This document shows, piece by piece, positions 9,413 to 18,749 of a DNA stretch of 64,000 nt; positions within the stretch are counted from its first letter, which is position 1, and the number at the start of each line of letters is the position of its first letter. The notes under the pieces were generated by a model, which was not told the origin of the DNA, did no database searches, and saw nothing but the letters and a program-made list of their open reading frames with translations. The position numbers were made by a program, and so were the translations under genes. Where the stretch lies: positions 310,001 to 374,000 of the forward strand of contig JADJKL010000002.1 of assembly GCA_016706055.1 (NCBI GenBank). Reading direction: 5' to 3'. This DNA is from Chitinophagaceae bacterium. GTDB lineage: Bacteria > Bacteroidota > Bacteroidia > Chitinophagales > Chitinophagaceae.

Positions 9413-12400
9413 TTAACGTATTACATCTACATAGCCGGTTATTATAACCCTGCCATTTTTCGGGTTCACAATATAATAGTACGTTCCTATCGGAACAGGT
9501 TTGCCATTTATAGTTCCATCCCACGGAATACCATATCCTACGGAATGATAAATCGATTGCCCGTATCTGTTGAAAATATCTACCGTACATTCAGGATAAG
9601 TGTCAAGATATTTAATTACCCATTTATCATGCACACCATCGCCATTCGGGCTAAAGATATTCGGTATCTCCGGGCCTTTCAATACTTTAATAAATACTTG
9701 GTCTGATACTACACAGTTGCCTCTTCCGGTAACAGTTAATGTGTAGGTTATATCTTGCACTCCTTTTACAATAGGATTCTTAATAGTATTGCTGGATATG
9801 AAATAGGTATTCGGTGTCCACAGATAAGTTGGATTGTTAGCCGTCACTACTGCATTAAGCGTATCGCTTCCGCCTTCCAATATAAAGAGGTCTGGCCCTG
9901 CATTTACGGTAGGATAAGCATTCACCGTTACTTTTTTTGTTGATACTGTACTGCGGCAACCATGACTATTGGTAATAACAAGGTTTACATCAAACTCACC
10001 AGCGGAGCCATATGTGTAATTAAATGTTGGAACTGATCTTGTGTTGCCATCTGACATCATCCATTCCCAAGTAGTAGTGGTTCCATCTGCCGGATTACTG
10101 TTATCGGTAAATGAGAAGCTTTCACCAATACATATATCATCTCTATCTACTGTAAAGCTGCCTGTCGGTTGAGGATGAATTGTGTTCAGCACTTTAGTAG
10201 TGGCAAGCACACAACCTGCACCGCTTGTTACTTGTAAGTTTACATTGTAAGGACCAACTGCATTATAAATATGTGATGGGCCGGAGCCTGTTGAACTATT
10301 AGCTCCGCCACTTGCAGGATCACCAAAATCCCACAAATAAGTAAATGTAGATGCTGTGCCATCAGCAATACTGGATGCATTGGCAAATACAACATTTGCA
10401 GAAGGCAAACAAACACTCGGCGGGAAACTAAAATCAGGTGACGGAAGTGGGTTTACAAAAACTGGTGTTGTATTAGTTGTACTTCTACATCCATTACTGG
10501 TTGTTACATCAAGTGTAACATTATAATTACCCCAAGTACTGAATGTATGTGTAGGATTGTCCAATGTAGAAGTATTTGCTGCACCACTTCCTGGATCACC
10601 AAAATTCCAATTCCATCCTGTTATTGTTCCTGATGCAGCAGGTATTGTAGAGATTGAACTATTAAAACTAATAGCAGCATTTTCACATACTGTAGGAGAA
10701 TAGGAAAACCGAGCCGAAGCCGTATCTAAAACAGTTATTGATTTGGACATAGAATCCAAACAGCCACCAGCCGTAGCCGTGTACACATATTTAATAGTAA
10801 ATGTGCCGATACCAGCCGCCACCGGATCGAATATACCTGAAGAAGAAACCCCAGGACCGCTATATACAGCGGTACCCGCAACACCACCAGTTTCACTTGC
10901 CTGCGTAATCTGGAAAGGTGCAGCATCGTAACATGCAGCAGGTATATCATTAAATTGTACAACAGGAGTACCGTTTACTGTTATCGGAGTAAATTTATCA
11001 TTTACACATATACCTCCTGAGTAAGCTCTGTATCTAATAGTATATGTTCTTGTTACCGGTGTTGTTGGATATTTATGTTTATATATTTTACCAGTAACAG
11101 GCACATCGTCTGTATCAAAAACCAGAGGCTGGTTTACATTGTCCCAATAAATTTCCACTTTGGTAATAGTACCCGGAAGAACCGATGATGCTTCCGAAAT
11201 CATTATAGTATCGCTTGAGCAAAGCATTGTTGGGCTCATTACATTAAAATCAGCCGTCGGATTGCTTCCATTAATGAATAGTGAGTTTACAATTGTATCG
11301 GTACAGCCTTTATTGCTTATTGCAACCAATTGAATATTGTATGCACCGACAGCAGGATAAGTGTGTTGCGGATTTTGCAAAGCTGACGTATTAGCTGCTC
11401 CGCTTGGAGGGTCGCCAAAATTCCAATTCCATGCTGATACATTATCTGGTGCTACAACTTTACTTGTATCTGTAAATGGTACAAACGGGTCACCAAAACA
11501 AACTTCAGGGAAACTGAATCCTGCCAGCGGCCTTCTTTCAATAGTAACAGGAATAGATGGACCTATGCTAACACAGCCTTTATCTGTAGTTACCGTAAGC
11601 GAAACATTATAGGTTCCAACATTTGCATAATTATGCGTTGGGTTTTGCAATGCAGAAGTATTGGCTGCTCCGCTTCCAGGATCGCCAAAGTTCCATTGCC
11701 AGTTATTCAATACACCGGCATTGGCTAAAGATGCATCAGTGAATTGTATATCTCTTGTTTCGCAAGTCGGTGTGTTGGTTGTAAAATTTCGGGTTGGCAA
11801 TTTGTTTACAATTACAGTTGCAGCACCTGTTTGTGCTTGCGAACAGCTTGTACTACCTCCATCCTGAACACCTACCAAATTATAAATAAAGGTTCCGTCG
11901 ATTCCTGTTGGTACTGCTACTGTAACAGAATTTCCGCCAACTGTAGTAATAGTTTGATTGGCGCCGCCATTTATGTTATAGGTAAATGTGTAGGGAGCAG
12001 CACTACCAATTGCTGTAAAAGTTATTAATGGAGATGCCCCGTTCAAACAAACTTCTGTTGTACCAGCAATAATAGCTGTTGGTAATTCGATCACAGTAAC
12101 TGTTGCTGAGCCTGCTTGAGCCTGACCACAAAGTGTTGTACTTGCATCACTAACATTAAGCAAATTATAAGTAAAAGTTCCTGCTGTTCCTGTAGGTACA
12201 GATACAGTTACAGAATTACCAATTACGGTAGTTACAGTTTGATTCAGTCCACCATTAATATTGTAAGTAAATGTATAAGGAGCGACAGCACCGCCAGCAG
12301 CAGTAAATGTAATATTGGGAGAAGTTCCATTTTTGCATACAGAAAGAGTTCCGGAAATAGTTGCAGTTGGAAGTGGATTTACCTGAACTGTTACTGCACC

Positions 12401-14695
12401 TGACTGTGCCTGAGTACAAACAGCGAGACTCGCATCCGACACACTTACAAGATTATAAACAAATGTGCCTGCCACATTTGTAGGAGCAACTACTGTTACA
12501 CTATTACCACTTATTGTTGTAGCTGTTTGATTAGATCCGCCATTAATGTTATAAGTAAATGGATAAGGTGCAGTACCGACAGCACCGGTAAATGTAACGT
12601 TCGGTGAAGTACCATTTAAACACACTTCAATATTCCCAGCTATGCTCGCAGTTGGCAATGGCGAAATAGTTACAACTTTAGATATTGTATCAGCAATGCA
12701 ACCTATGTCAGTTATTAATGAATACTTGACTGTGTAAGGTCCTGGAGCTGAATACGAATGTGATGGATTGTTAACCGTAGAGTTTGTCGCATCACCAAAT
12801 GACCAGTATCTGGTATTTACAGCACGGCCATTGGTATTGGAATTATCAGTAAACTGAACAGGATCTGGAAAACAAACATTATTAAAATTAAAATCTGCAA
12901 TGGGTTTTGCAAAAACCTGAACGTCAAAATCAATTTCCTGTATACCACTACAACCATCTGGTGTTGGATTATTTGCTACAACTTTTATAGGATATGTGCC
13001 AACAGTTGGTATGTTATAATTTGACGGCAGCTGATACACATAAAGCGTTTTTCCAGCCACAACTATAGTAGATGTAGGTACGGGGCTATTTAAGGTGACA
13101 TCAGCAATTCCCATAGCATTTAACAAAGGCCCAAATATCCATTGTATTTGAGTAGGTTGGTAAGGAAACGTCATTGAAAAAAAGAAAGGCGCATCTTTAC
13201 AAGTAGCTGGAAAATTCACTGTACCATATTCGTTTTGTACAGATATATATTGAAATATGTCTTTAATATTTGTACCCGCATTATAGCCGTAAGATTCGGC
13301 AGCGCCATAACCGTAAGCAATAGCGTTAAAGCCGGAATCTGATTCAATCCTATGCGGTAAGCCCACACCACCATTCGTACTTGATACATTTAATTTTACA
13401 TACGAAAATTTAGGGTCTTGAGGGTGAATAACAAAACTTGATGCAGGTACAGAAATTCCATCTAGTCTAAATGAACTAATAGCTGTACCTGCATTTGTAA
13501 TGATTGCATTTATATAATGTTTCAATGGATTAATAGCAGCTTGTGCATTCGCATTCCACAATACTTTATTGATGTTTTGTTCTACCGAACTCAGGTAAAG
13601 TACTTCTGGATCACCATCACCAGCTGGATTTGGGTTTCCGCAATTAGCCCTTGAAGGAAAATATTGAGCAACAACTACTGGTTTATCTGCCTCAATTAAT
13701 TGAGGCAAGTTGGTTGCAGAAATTTCATAATAAAAGTTATTTATCAATGGTAATCCGGTAACTGAGCCATTTATAGAAACAACAGTTGTAGGATCAGACA
13801 CACAAATTCGATAAATATTAAAAGCTGGTAATGAAGTTGTGTTACCTGCTGTTACATTATAGCCAACTGATGGAACAGTTAAGTATTTCTTACCCCAAGC
13901 GGTCTGGGGAAATGCCTGCACTATGTAATTGTCGGAAGAAGATGATGACCCATTACAGGTGATACTTATTCTTCCACTTCCAGAAAAAACGGCAATTTTT
14001 TTACAAGCACCACTTCCAGATGCAATACTTTTAATTTTAGTACCAGAAAGATCTACACCTCTATTTGTGGCATCATCATAATATCCCATTAAATTAAAAA
14101 CCTGGCCTTGAGTAAGGTTAACAGTAAAGGGAACTCCAGCTGGATGATTGATTGTTTGTGCACTAGGTGTTATCTCAACTGTCGTTTTACCTGTATCTGC
14201 TGCCACTACATAAACCCAGCAGTTTGCCCCAGAAACATTTGAAATATTTTCATAATTGACTGAATAATATTCCTTCCCTAGGGTGTTTTTGGGAAACAAA
14301 ATAGTGGCTCCCGAAACACTTCCATTATAAATATGAGCATATGCTACAATCGGGTAGTCGCTGGTTATATGAATTCCCTTATCCTCAGGGATTGTAGATT
14401 CAGCTAATAGTCGTACATCTTGGGCTCCTGCCCGTGGAATCGCCGCAGATGCTATTGTAGTATTTGCAGGTACTACATAATTTTGTGTGTAACCAACTCC
14501 AGGAATATTTACCGTAACATTTGTTGTTTGTTCAGCAGCAAAATATAATACCATTTGATTAGTTGTGGTCGATGCATGGTATCCGTAGGCAACCCAAAAC
14601 TCTTTTCCCTTATTGGAAAAGTCCTGTCCATAGCTATTAGACTGGCAAAATAAAGCGGCGAGTACAAGGGTACTAACAATGTGTAGTTTTCTCAT
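9413..14695 (-). CDS. Giant PKD-repeat surface protein with gliding-motility C-terminal domain (SprB-like)
   Basis: The 1760-residue protein has a signal peptide (MRKLHIVSTLVLAALFCQSN) and an N-terminal region beginning NKGKEFWVAYGYH that resembles IgGFc-binding-protein N-domains. PKD modules follow (WSFGDATNS near residue 640, then several WNWNFGDP...GAANTS units). Three near-identical modules of about 88 residues, each beginning with VCLNG or VCKNG, lie near residues 680-965. Further PKD modules lead to a C-terminal CHU_C domain (IPNIFSPNGDGVHDKW ... GTYYYIVNPKNGR), which directs type IX export and surface attachment. It is probably a surface adhesin; the ligand is unknown. It is co-transcribed with the PorP-like gene. 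Confidence 0.93.
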   Translation of the reverse strand: MRKLHIVSTLVLAALFCQSNSYGQDFSNKGKEFWVAYGYHASTTTNQMVLYFAAEQTTNVTVNIPGVGYTQNYVVPANTTIASAAIPRAGAQDVRLLAESTIPEDKGIHITSDYPIVAYAHIYNGSVSGATILFPKNTLGKEYYSVNYENISNVSGANCWVYVVAADTGKTTVEITPSAQTINHPAGVPFTVNLTQGQVFNLMGYYDDATNRGVDLSGTKIKSIASGSGACKKIAVFSGSGRISITCNGSSSSSDNYIVQAFPQTAWGKKYLTVPSVGYNVTAGNTTSLPAFNIYRICVSDPTTVVSINGSVTGLPLINNFYYEISATNLPQLIEADKPVVVAQYFPSRANCGNPNPAGDGDPEVLYLSSVEQNINKVLWNANAQAAINPLKHYINAIITNAGTAISSFRLDGISVPASSFVIHPQDPKFSYVKLNVSSTNGGVGLPHRIESDSGFNAIAYGYGAAESYGYNAGTNIKDIFQYISVQNEYGTVNFPATCKDAPFFFSMTFPYQPTQIQWIFGPLLNAMGIADVTLNSPVPTSTIVVAGKTLYVYQLPSNYNIPTVGTYPIKVVANNPTPDGCSGIQEIDFDVQVFAKPIADFNFNNVCFPDPVQFTDNSNTNGRAVNTRYWSFGDATNSTVNNPSHSYSAPGPYTVKYSLITDIGCIADTISKVVTISPLPTASIAGNIEVCLNGTSPNVTFTGAVGTAPYPFTYNINGGSNQTATTISGNSVTVVAPTNVAGTFVYNLVSVSDASLAVCTQAQSGAVTVQVNPLPTATISGTLSVCKNGTSPNITFTAAGGAVAPYTFTYNINGGLNQTVTTVIGNSVTVSVPTGTAGTFTYNLLNVSDASTTLCGQAQAGSATVTVIELPTAIIAGTTEVCLNGASPLITFTAIGSAAPYTFTYNINGGANQTITTVGGNSVTVAVPTGIDGTFIYNLVGVQDGGSTSCSQAQTGAATVIVNKLPTRNFTTNTPTCETRDIQFTDASLANAGVLNNWQWNFGDPGSGAANTSALQNPTHNYANVGTYNVSLTVTTDKGCVSIGPSIPVTIERRPLAGFSFPEVCFGDPFVPFTDTSKVVAPDNVSAWNWNFGDPPSGAANTSALQNPQHTYPAVGAYNIQLVAISNKGCTDTIVNSLFINGSNPTADFNVMSPTMLCSSDTIMISEASSVLPGTITKVEIYWDNVNQPLVFDTDDVPVTGKIYKHKYPTTPVTRTYTIRYRAYSGGICVNDKFTPITVNGTPVVQFNDIPAACYDAAPFQITQASETGGVAGTAVYSGPGVSSSGIFDPVAAGIGTFTIKYVYTATAGGCLDSMSKSITVLDTASARFSYSPTVCENAAISFNSSISTIPAASGTITGWNWNFGDPGSGAANTSTLDNPTHTFSTWGNYNVTLDVTTSNGCRSTTNTTPVFVNPLPSPDFSFPPSVCLPSANVVFANASSIADGTASTFTYLWDFGDPASGGANSSTGSGPSHIYNAVGPYNVNLQVTSGAGCVLATTKVLNTIHPQPTGSFTVDRDDICIGESFSFTDNSNPADGTTTTWEWMMSDGNTRSVPTFNYTYGSAGEFDVNLVITNSHGCRSTVSTKKVTVNAYPTVNAGPDLFILEGGSDTLNAVVTANNPTYLWTPNTYFISSNTIKNPIVKGVQDITYTLTVTGRGNCVVSDQVFIKVLKGPEIPNIFSPNGDGVHDKWVIKYLDTYPECTVDIFNRYGQSIYHSVGYGIPWDGTINGKPVPIGTYYYIVNPKNGRVIITGYVDVIR
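11800..12665 (-). repeat. Three tandem modules within the PKD protein gene
   Basis: Three consecutive segments of about 265 bp encode similar modules with shared phrases (PFTYNINGG, GNSVTV, GTF.YNL) and a C-terminal C.QAQ.G. They are similar at DNA level, so copy number could vary by recombination or be miscounted in assembly. Confidence 0.75.
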
Positions 14696-15403
14696 TTAAT
14701 CCAAAGTCCGGTGTAGTTAAGAAAGAGGTAACGAATTTAGTAAAACTATCTGATTATCTAAGGGTTTGTAGGCACCTGAAGAGAAATGTTTACGGACAAT
14801 TTCAAGGCAAAATATTCATATTAAAAGTCTGATGCATCTGTTTATGCTCAACGATTATGACTTAATTCCAACTTCAACTGCATCCATTAGTCATGAATTC
14901 AGGGTTAACGACAATTTCATATGCAAAAATATTAATATTAAACAATTTATTGCATTTTAATAATTAATAAATTTTCATAACCTACTCATTACCTATTGAT
15001 TATATTATATTTAATACATTTTAGCAAACTATTATAATTAATGATATTTCTTTCTATATTATTTAAAATATTTTAAAATTTAATTATCAATAAAAGAATA
15101 TAATATAATGAAAATAAAATAATTATATATTTATAAATAGCCTTAAATTTTAGTAACAAGTTGACTTACACTATTTTTTACAATCCTAATGATATTAGTT
15201 ATTATATTTGCCTTATGTATCGGTCACAACTTCCCATTTGCTGAAATTTGAGCAAATAAACAGGTCTGAAAAATTTTTCTAAAATTGATCTTCCCTACCC
15301 TTTTTGGACAAGCCTAAATTTGGAGCTGCGGGAATAAATTATTTTGAGAATTTTAGTTTTTTACAAAGCAGGATTAACCAGCCAATCCGTATTTTACATT
15401 TCA
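14696..15403. other. AT-rich divergent intergenic region
   Basis: No gene is seen in these roughly 700 bp. The part from about 14930 to 15150 is almost entirely A/T. A full -7 box, TATATTTG, lies at 15203-15210 on the plus strand and could serve the LEA-type lipoprotein with a leader near 190 nt. A promoter for the giant PKD gene is expected on the other strand but was not identified with confidence. Confidence 0.5.
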
Positions 15404-15874
15404 ATGCAAATGACAAAGACCCTAACTCCTCTTTTATTGCTGTTTATAATTGTATTTGGATCCTCTTCCTGCAGATCAATAAAAGATCCGCAATTCCAAC
15501 GTATAGAGAATATCAGGCTCGGCAAGTTGGGGCTAAATGAATCAACTCTAAACCTTGACATTCTCTATTCAAATCTAAACAATACAAGCTTAAAGCTTAA
15601 AAGTGCTGAAGGAGAAGCCTGGCTAGATAATACCTTTTTGGGCCATTTTACAGTTGATACACTCATTAAAATTCCGGCAAATGACCTGTTTCGCCTCCCT
15701 GTTAAATTACAAGTGGATATGAGGAAGATTCTACAAAGTTCTTTGTTGGCATTTCTAAACCCCGAAGTGGTAATAAAAGTAAACGGAAAAGCAAGAGTGG
15801 GAAAAGGGTTTGTATATATCAATTACCCAATAAAATATGAGAGAAAGCAGAACCTTAGGGAGTTGATTAAATAG
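15404..15874 (+). CDS. LEA type 2-like lipoprotein
   Basis: This is a small lipoprotein of about 157 residues. Starting at 15404, or at a second ATG at 15410, gives a lipoprotein signal (TLTPLLLLFIIVFGSSSC) with the lipobox Cys before RSIKDPQF. Longer upstream starts would displace it. The rest has the alternating beta pattern of LEA14/WHy domains (NLDILYSNLNNTSLKLKSAE ... IPVKLQVDM-like). Such proteins sit in the periplasm or outer membrane and their biochemical role is not defined. It stands alone before a REP-like pair. Confidence 0.75.
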   Translation: MQMTKTLTPLLLLFIIVFGSSSCRSIKDPQFQRIENIRLGKLGLNESTLNLDILYSNLNNTSLKLKSAEGEAWLDNTFLGHFTVDTLIKIPANDLFRLPVKLQVDMRKILQSSLLAFLNPEVVIKVNGKARVGKGFVYINYPIKYERKQNLRELIK

Positions 15875-15910
15875 TCTTTAGTTTAATAAAATAAATATTT
15901 AGGTAGAGAT

Positions 15911-15985
15911 ACCGGCTCAAGGCCGGTAAGACGGAAACTCAAACATGCTTCAATAATATATGTCACTCCGGACTTGAGCCGGAGT
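15911..15985. repeat. REPIN-like pair of inverted palindromes (CCGGCTCAAG family)
   Basis: Two hairpin-forming palindromes face each other: ACCGGC-TCAAG-GCCGGT at 15911-15927, and ACTCCGG-ACTTGAG-CCGGAGT at 15965-15985. The second read on the minus strand has CCGGCTCAAGTCCGG, matching the plus-strand core CCGGCTCAAGGCCGG of the first. Two inverted copies separated by about 37 bp between genes is the arrangement of REPINs or BIMEs. Confidence 0.65.
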
Positions 15986-16045
15986 CTTTTAATAAAAGAG
16001 AAAAGAATCGTTCAAGTATCTTTTATACAATTTTATTTTTTCTGC

Positions 16046-16429
16046 TTATTGTGCCGGTGGTGGTGGAACTTTAGGCTTAGGATGCCCACCACCGTCTTCA
16101 AACTTCTTACATGATTTCGGAAGCCTATTATAAATATCTTCTGCTGCAGGCACATCATCTGCATCGTAACCACAATTGGCAATTGCTGTTTTAATTTGCT
16201 CTATATCTGTTCTGTCCGTGAGGTATTTTACTTTTGTTTCGCCTTTGCGATAGTTCACTGTTACTTCCAACACTCCATCGTAACGCTTCACATAAGCTTC
16301 AATTCTTGTTTTACAAACAGCACATAATGCATTAGGTGTTTTAATTGTTGCAATAAGCAATGGCTTTGTTTGTGAGAAACTATGAATAGAGAAACCGATT
16401 GCTATTGCTAATAAAAATAAATTCTTCAT
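16046..16429 (-). CDS. Exported heavy-metal-associated (HMA) domain protein
   Basis: The 127-residue protein has a signal peptide (MKNLFLLAIAIGFSIHSFS) and a ferredoxin-like HMA domain. Its metal-binding motif is CAVCKTR near residue 36, in the position of the usual MxCxxC. The domain ends near IANCGYDADDVPA, and a Pro-rich tail follows. A periplasmic role in copper or other soft-metal handling is inferred only from the domain. It lies 23 bp downstream of pyrE on the same strand and may be co-transcribed, with no clear metabolic link. Confidence 0.8.
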   Translation of the reverse strand: MKNLFLLAIAIGFSIHSFSQTKPLLIATIKTPNALCAVCKTRIEAYVKRYDGVLEVTVNYRKGETKVKYLTDRTDIEQIKTAIANCGYDADDVPAAEDIYNRLPKSCKKFEDGGGHPKPKVPPPPAQ

Positions 16430-16452
16430 TTGCTGTTTAATTAACTTTAAAA

Positions 16453-17088
16453 TTACGAAACACCAGTCCAGTTAGCAGGATCATCTCTCCATTTTAACAA
16501 AATAGATTCTTGCTCCGGTTTCACCATTCCTTTTTGTATAGCTGATTCTATCAATGTTGAGTAATCAGTTAAGCATTGATAAGGCAATGATGCAGTACTG
16601 AAAGCTTCCGTTGCAACCGCAAAGCCATAAGTAAAGATGGAAACCATTCCTATTACTTCAATACCTTCCTGTTTCAATACATCTACTACTTGCAAACTAC
16701 TTTTACCCGTAGAAACAAGATCTTCAATCACCACTACTTTCTTACCTTTTTCATAATACCCTTCAATCTGGTTTCCTAAGCCATGTTCCTTAGGTTTTGG
16801 ACGAACATAAATATAAGGAAGCTTCAACTGATCTGCAGCCATTGCACCCCAAGCTATTCCTGCAGTGGCAACACCCGCCAATAGTTCTGCCTCTGGAAAT
16901 TTTTCAAAAATAACATTGCACATTTCAGATTTAATAAAATCTCTGATGTATGGAAACGATAAAATTTTTCTGTTATCACAATAGATTGGACTCTTCCATC
17001 CGCTGGCCCAAGTAAATGGATTTTCCGGATTCAATTTAACTGCATTTACTTGTAACAATTTTTCTGCAACTGCTTTTGCATCTGTCAT
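16453..17088 (-). CDS. pyrE: Orotate phosphoribosyltransferase
   Basis: The enzyme makes orotidine 5'-phosphate from orotate and PRPP in pyrimidine synthesis. The 211-residue protein shows NPFTWASGWKSPIYCDNRK near the N-terminus, the KPKEHGLGNQIEG loop, and the PRPP-binding motif VVVIEDLVSTGKS near residue 120. A full TAnnTTTG box ends just 4 nt before the ATG, which would make the mRNA leaderless or nearly so. The pyrB and pyrR genes lie 1.7-3.2 kb away on the same strand. Confidence 0.96.
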   Translation of the reverse strand: MTDAKAVAEKLLQVNAVKLNPENPFTWASGWKSPIYCDNRKILSFPYIRDFIKSEMCNVIFEKFPEAELLAGVATAGIAWGAMAADQLKLPYIYVRPKPKEHGLGNQIEGYYEKGKKVVVIEDLVSTGKSSLQVVDVLKQEGIEVIGMVSIFTYGFAVATEAFSTASLPYQCLTDYSTLIESAIQKGMVKPEQESILLKWRDDPANWTGVS

Positions 17089-17092
17089 GCAG

Positions 17093-17100
17093 CAAAGGTA
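17093..17100 (-). promoter_or_regulatory. -7 box 4 nt before pyrE start (possible leaderless mRNA)
   Basis: The minus strand reads TACCTTTG, then 4 nt, then ATG. With the start point expected a few bases after this box, transcription would begin at or next to the start codon. Confidence 0.55.
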
Positions 17101-17184
17101 AAAGAAAGCTACGAGCTGATAGCTACGAGTTACGAGACTTTTAATTCGTAACTTCCTCCAATAATAATAAGTTCAAAACTATTC

Positions 17185-17808
17185 ATGTATATAAAGATTT
17201 ACTTTAACGATAAGCCTCTTTTCCTCTGTGATAGCGTAGATGAAACCATAGAGCCTTATGTTCATCATGATGATGCCGTGTTTATTGACGAATTGGATTC
17301 GCATACAGTAAAGGCAATGATTCATGAAATGCAATTGGAGAAAATACATGCTGGTGTTTTCTTGCATGCTGATTTCTCGGCGTTGAAAAAAGCTTTCTAT
17401 AAAAAATTCACTATCATACAGGCAGGCGGCGGATTGGTCTTGAATGAAAAAAATGAAATACTACTCATATTTCGCAGAGGTAAATGGGATTTACCAAAAG
17501 GGAAATTGGACAAAGGGGAAACTATTTCAGCTTGTGCCGTAAGAGAAGTGGAAGAAGAAACCGGGCTTCAGCATGTAACATTAATTGAACCACTTCTTAT
17601 TACTTACCACACATATCATGAAGGGTCTAAATTTATATTGAAAGAATCGCATTGGTACACCATGAAAGTAAGCGGCAATCAAACCTTAGTACCACAAACT
17701 GAAGAAGATATTTCAGTTGTAAAATGGATTACTAAAAAAGAAGCGAAACAATATTTTCCGGATTGCTATCCTTCTGTAGTAGATGTGCTTAAAAAGTATA
17801 TAGAATAG
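17185..17808 (+). CDS. Nudix hydrolase
   Basis: The 207-residue protein has a full Nudix box, beginning at GKLDKGET and continuing with REVEEETGL, near residues 112-134. It hydrolyses a nucleoside diphosphate linked to another group; the substrate cannot be read from the sequence. An N-terminal extension of about 80 residues precedes the Nudix fold, as in a group of Bacteroidota proteins of this type. It diverges from pyrE, and its last codons face the thioesterase gene convergently. Confidence 0.9.
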   Translation: MYIKIYFNDKPLFLCDSVDETIEPYVHHDDAVFIDELDSHTVKAMIHEMQLEKIHAGVFLHADFSALKKAFYKKFTIIQAGGGLVLNEKNEILLIFRRGKWDLPKGKLDKGETISACAVREVEEETGLQHVTLIEPLLITYHTYHEGSKFILKESHWYTMKVSGNQTLVPQTEEDISVVKWITKKEAKQYFPDCYPSVVDVLKKYIE

Positions 17809-17817
17809 ACTAACCTT

Positions 17818-18270
17818 TTACAATGATCGGGATTTCGAAAAATCTCTTTTCTGAATTACGGCAACTGTAAGCCTGCTTACACATACCATTTTTTCAGCTT
17901 CATTATAAATTTTTATATCCCACACATGGGTTGACTTTCCAAGATGTAGCGGGAGGGCAATACCAGTTACATAACCCGATGTGGCACTATGAACATGGTT
18001 GGCATTTATCTCTAATCCTACACATTGAAATTGTGCCGTATCAATAACCATTGCGGAGGCAAGGCTACCAATGGTTTCTGCCAGCACACAAGATGCACCG
18101 CCATGCAATAAGCCATATGGTTGTTTTGTTCTTTCATCCACAGGCATTCTGGCTTTAATAAAATCATCCCCTATTTCTATCCATTCAATGCCGAGAAAAT
18201 CTCCCATTGTTTTTTGGCCAATCTTACTAAACTGCTCAATTGACAATTCTTTATTAAACCAGATGCTCAT
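17818..18270 (-). CDS. PaaI-family hotdog thioesterase
   Basis: The 150-residue protein has a single hotdog domain with the PaaI-type signature YGLLHGGASCVLAETIGSLA near residues 52-71, where HGG begins the central helix. It probably hydrolyses an acyl-CoA. It is the last gene of a row pyrR-pyrB-coaD-thioesterase and begins 3 nt after the coaD stop. A link to CoA thioesters would fit that neighbour, but this is inference. Confidence 0.88.
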   Translation of the reverse strand: MSIWFNKELSIEQFSKIGQKTMGDFLGIEWIEIGDDFIKARMPVDERTKQPYGLLHGGASCVLAETIGSLASAMVIDTAQFQCVGLEINANHVHSATSGYVTGIALPLHLGKSTHVWDIKIYNEAEKMVCVSRLTVAVIQKRDFSKSRSL

Positions 18271-18273
18271 AAA

Positions 18274-18744
18274 TTATTTTGGCAATGTTTTGTAAACGGA
18301 TTCGGGAAGAAACGGACTTGCATTCCCTTTATTTTTAATGATGTCACGAACGATTGTTGATGCTACAGAAGTATATTTCGGTTCACCTGTTAGAAAGACT
18401 GTCTCAATAGATTTGTCCAATGTGCGGTTAGCATCTGCAATTGTTTTCTCGTATTCAAAATCGCTGACATAACGTATACCTCGCAAAATAAAATTGGCGC
18501 CGATGGTTTTACAATATTCAATCGTTAACCCTTCATAAATAGCACCTTCTACTTTATCTTCATCCTTATAAATATCATTAATCCATTTCAACCTCTGTTC
18601 TGCAGAAAACATAGGTGCTTTAGCGGTGTTTATACCAATGCCTACAATGATTTTATCAAACAAAGGAATTGCCCGGTTGATAATATCTACATGCCCTAAT
18701 GTAACAGGGTCAAAAGTTCCGGGAAAAAGACAAATTCTTGACAT
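18274..18744 (-). CDS. coaD: Phosphopantetheine adenylyltransferase
   Basis: The enzyme adenylates 4'-phosphopantetheine in the penultimate step of CoA synthesis. The 156-residue length is typical. Motifs are CLFPGTFDPVTLGHVDII (nucleotidyltransferase HxGH-type site) at the N-terminus, RGIRYVSDFEYE in the middle, and SSxxVR-like VASTIVRDIIKNKGN near the end. It starts 5 nt after pyrB. Confidence 0.96.
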   Translation of the reverse strand: MSRICLFPGTFDPVTLGHVDIINRAIPLFDKIIVGIGINTAKAPMFSAEQRLKWINDIYKDEDKVEGAIYEGLTIEYCKTIGANFILRGIRYVSDFEYEKTIADANRTLDKSIETVFLTGEPKYTSVASTIVRDIIKNKGNASPFLPESVYKTLPK

Positions 18745-18749
18745 AAGCC

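Noticed and set aside
9755..12403. Several plus-strand open frames inside the giant PKD gene
   Set aside because: They are opposite-strand shadows of repetitive Thr/Gly/Asn codons, without signals or family similarity.
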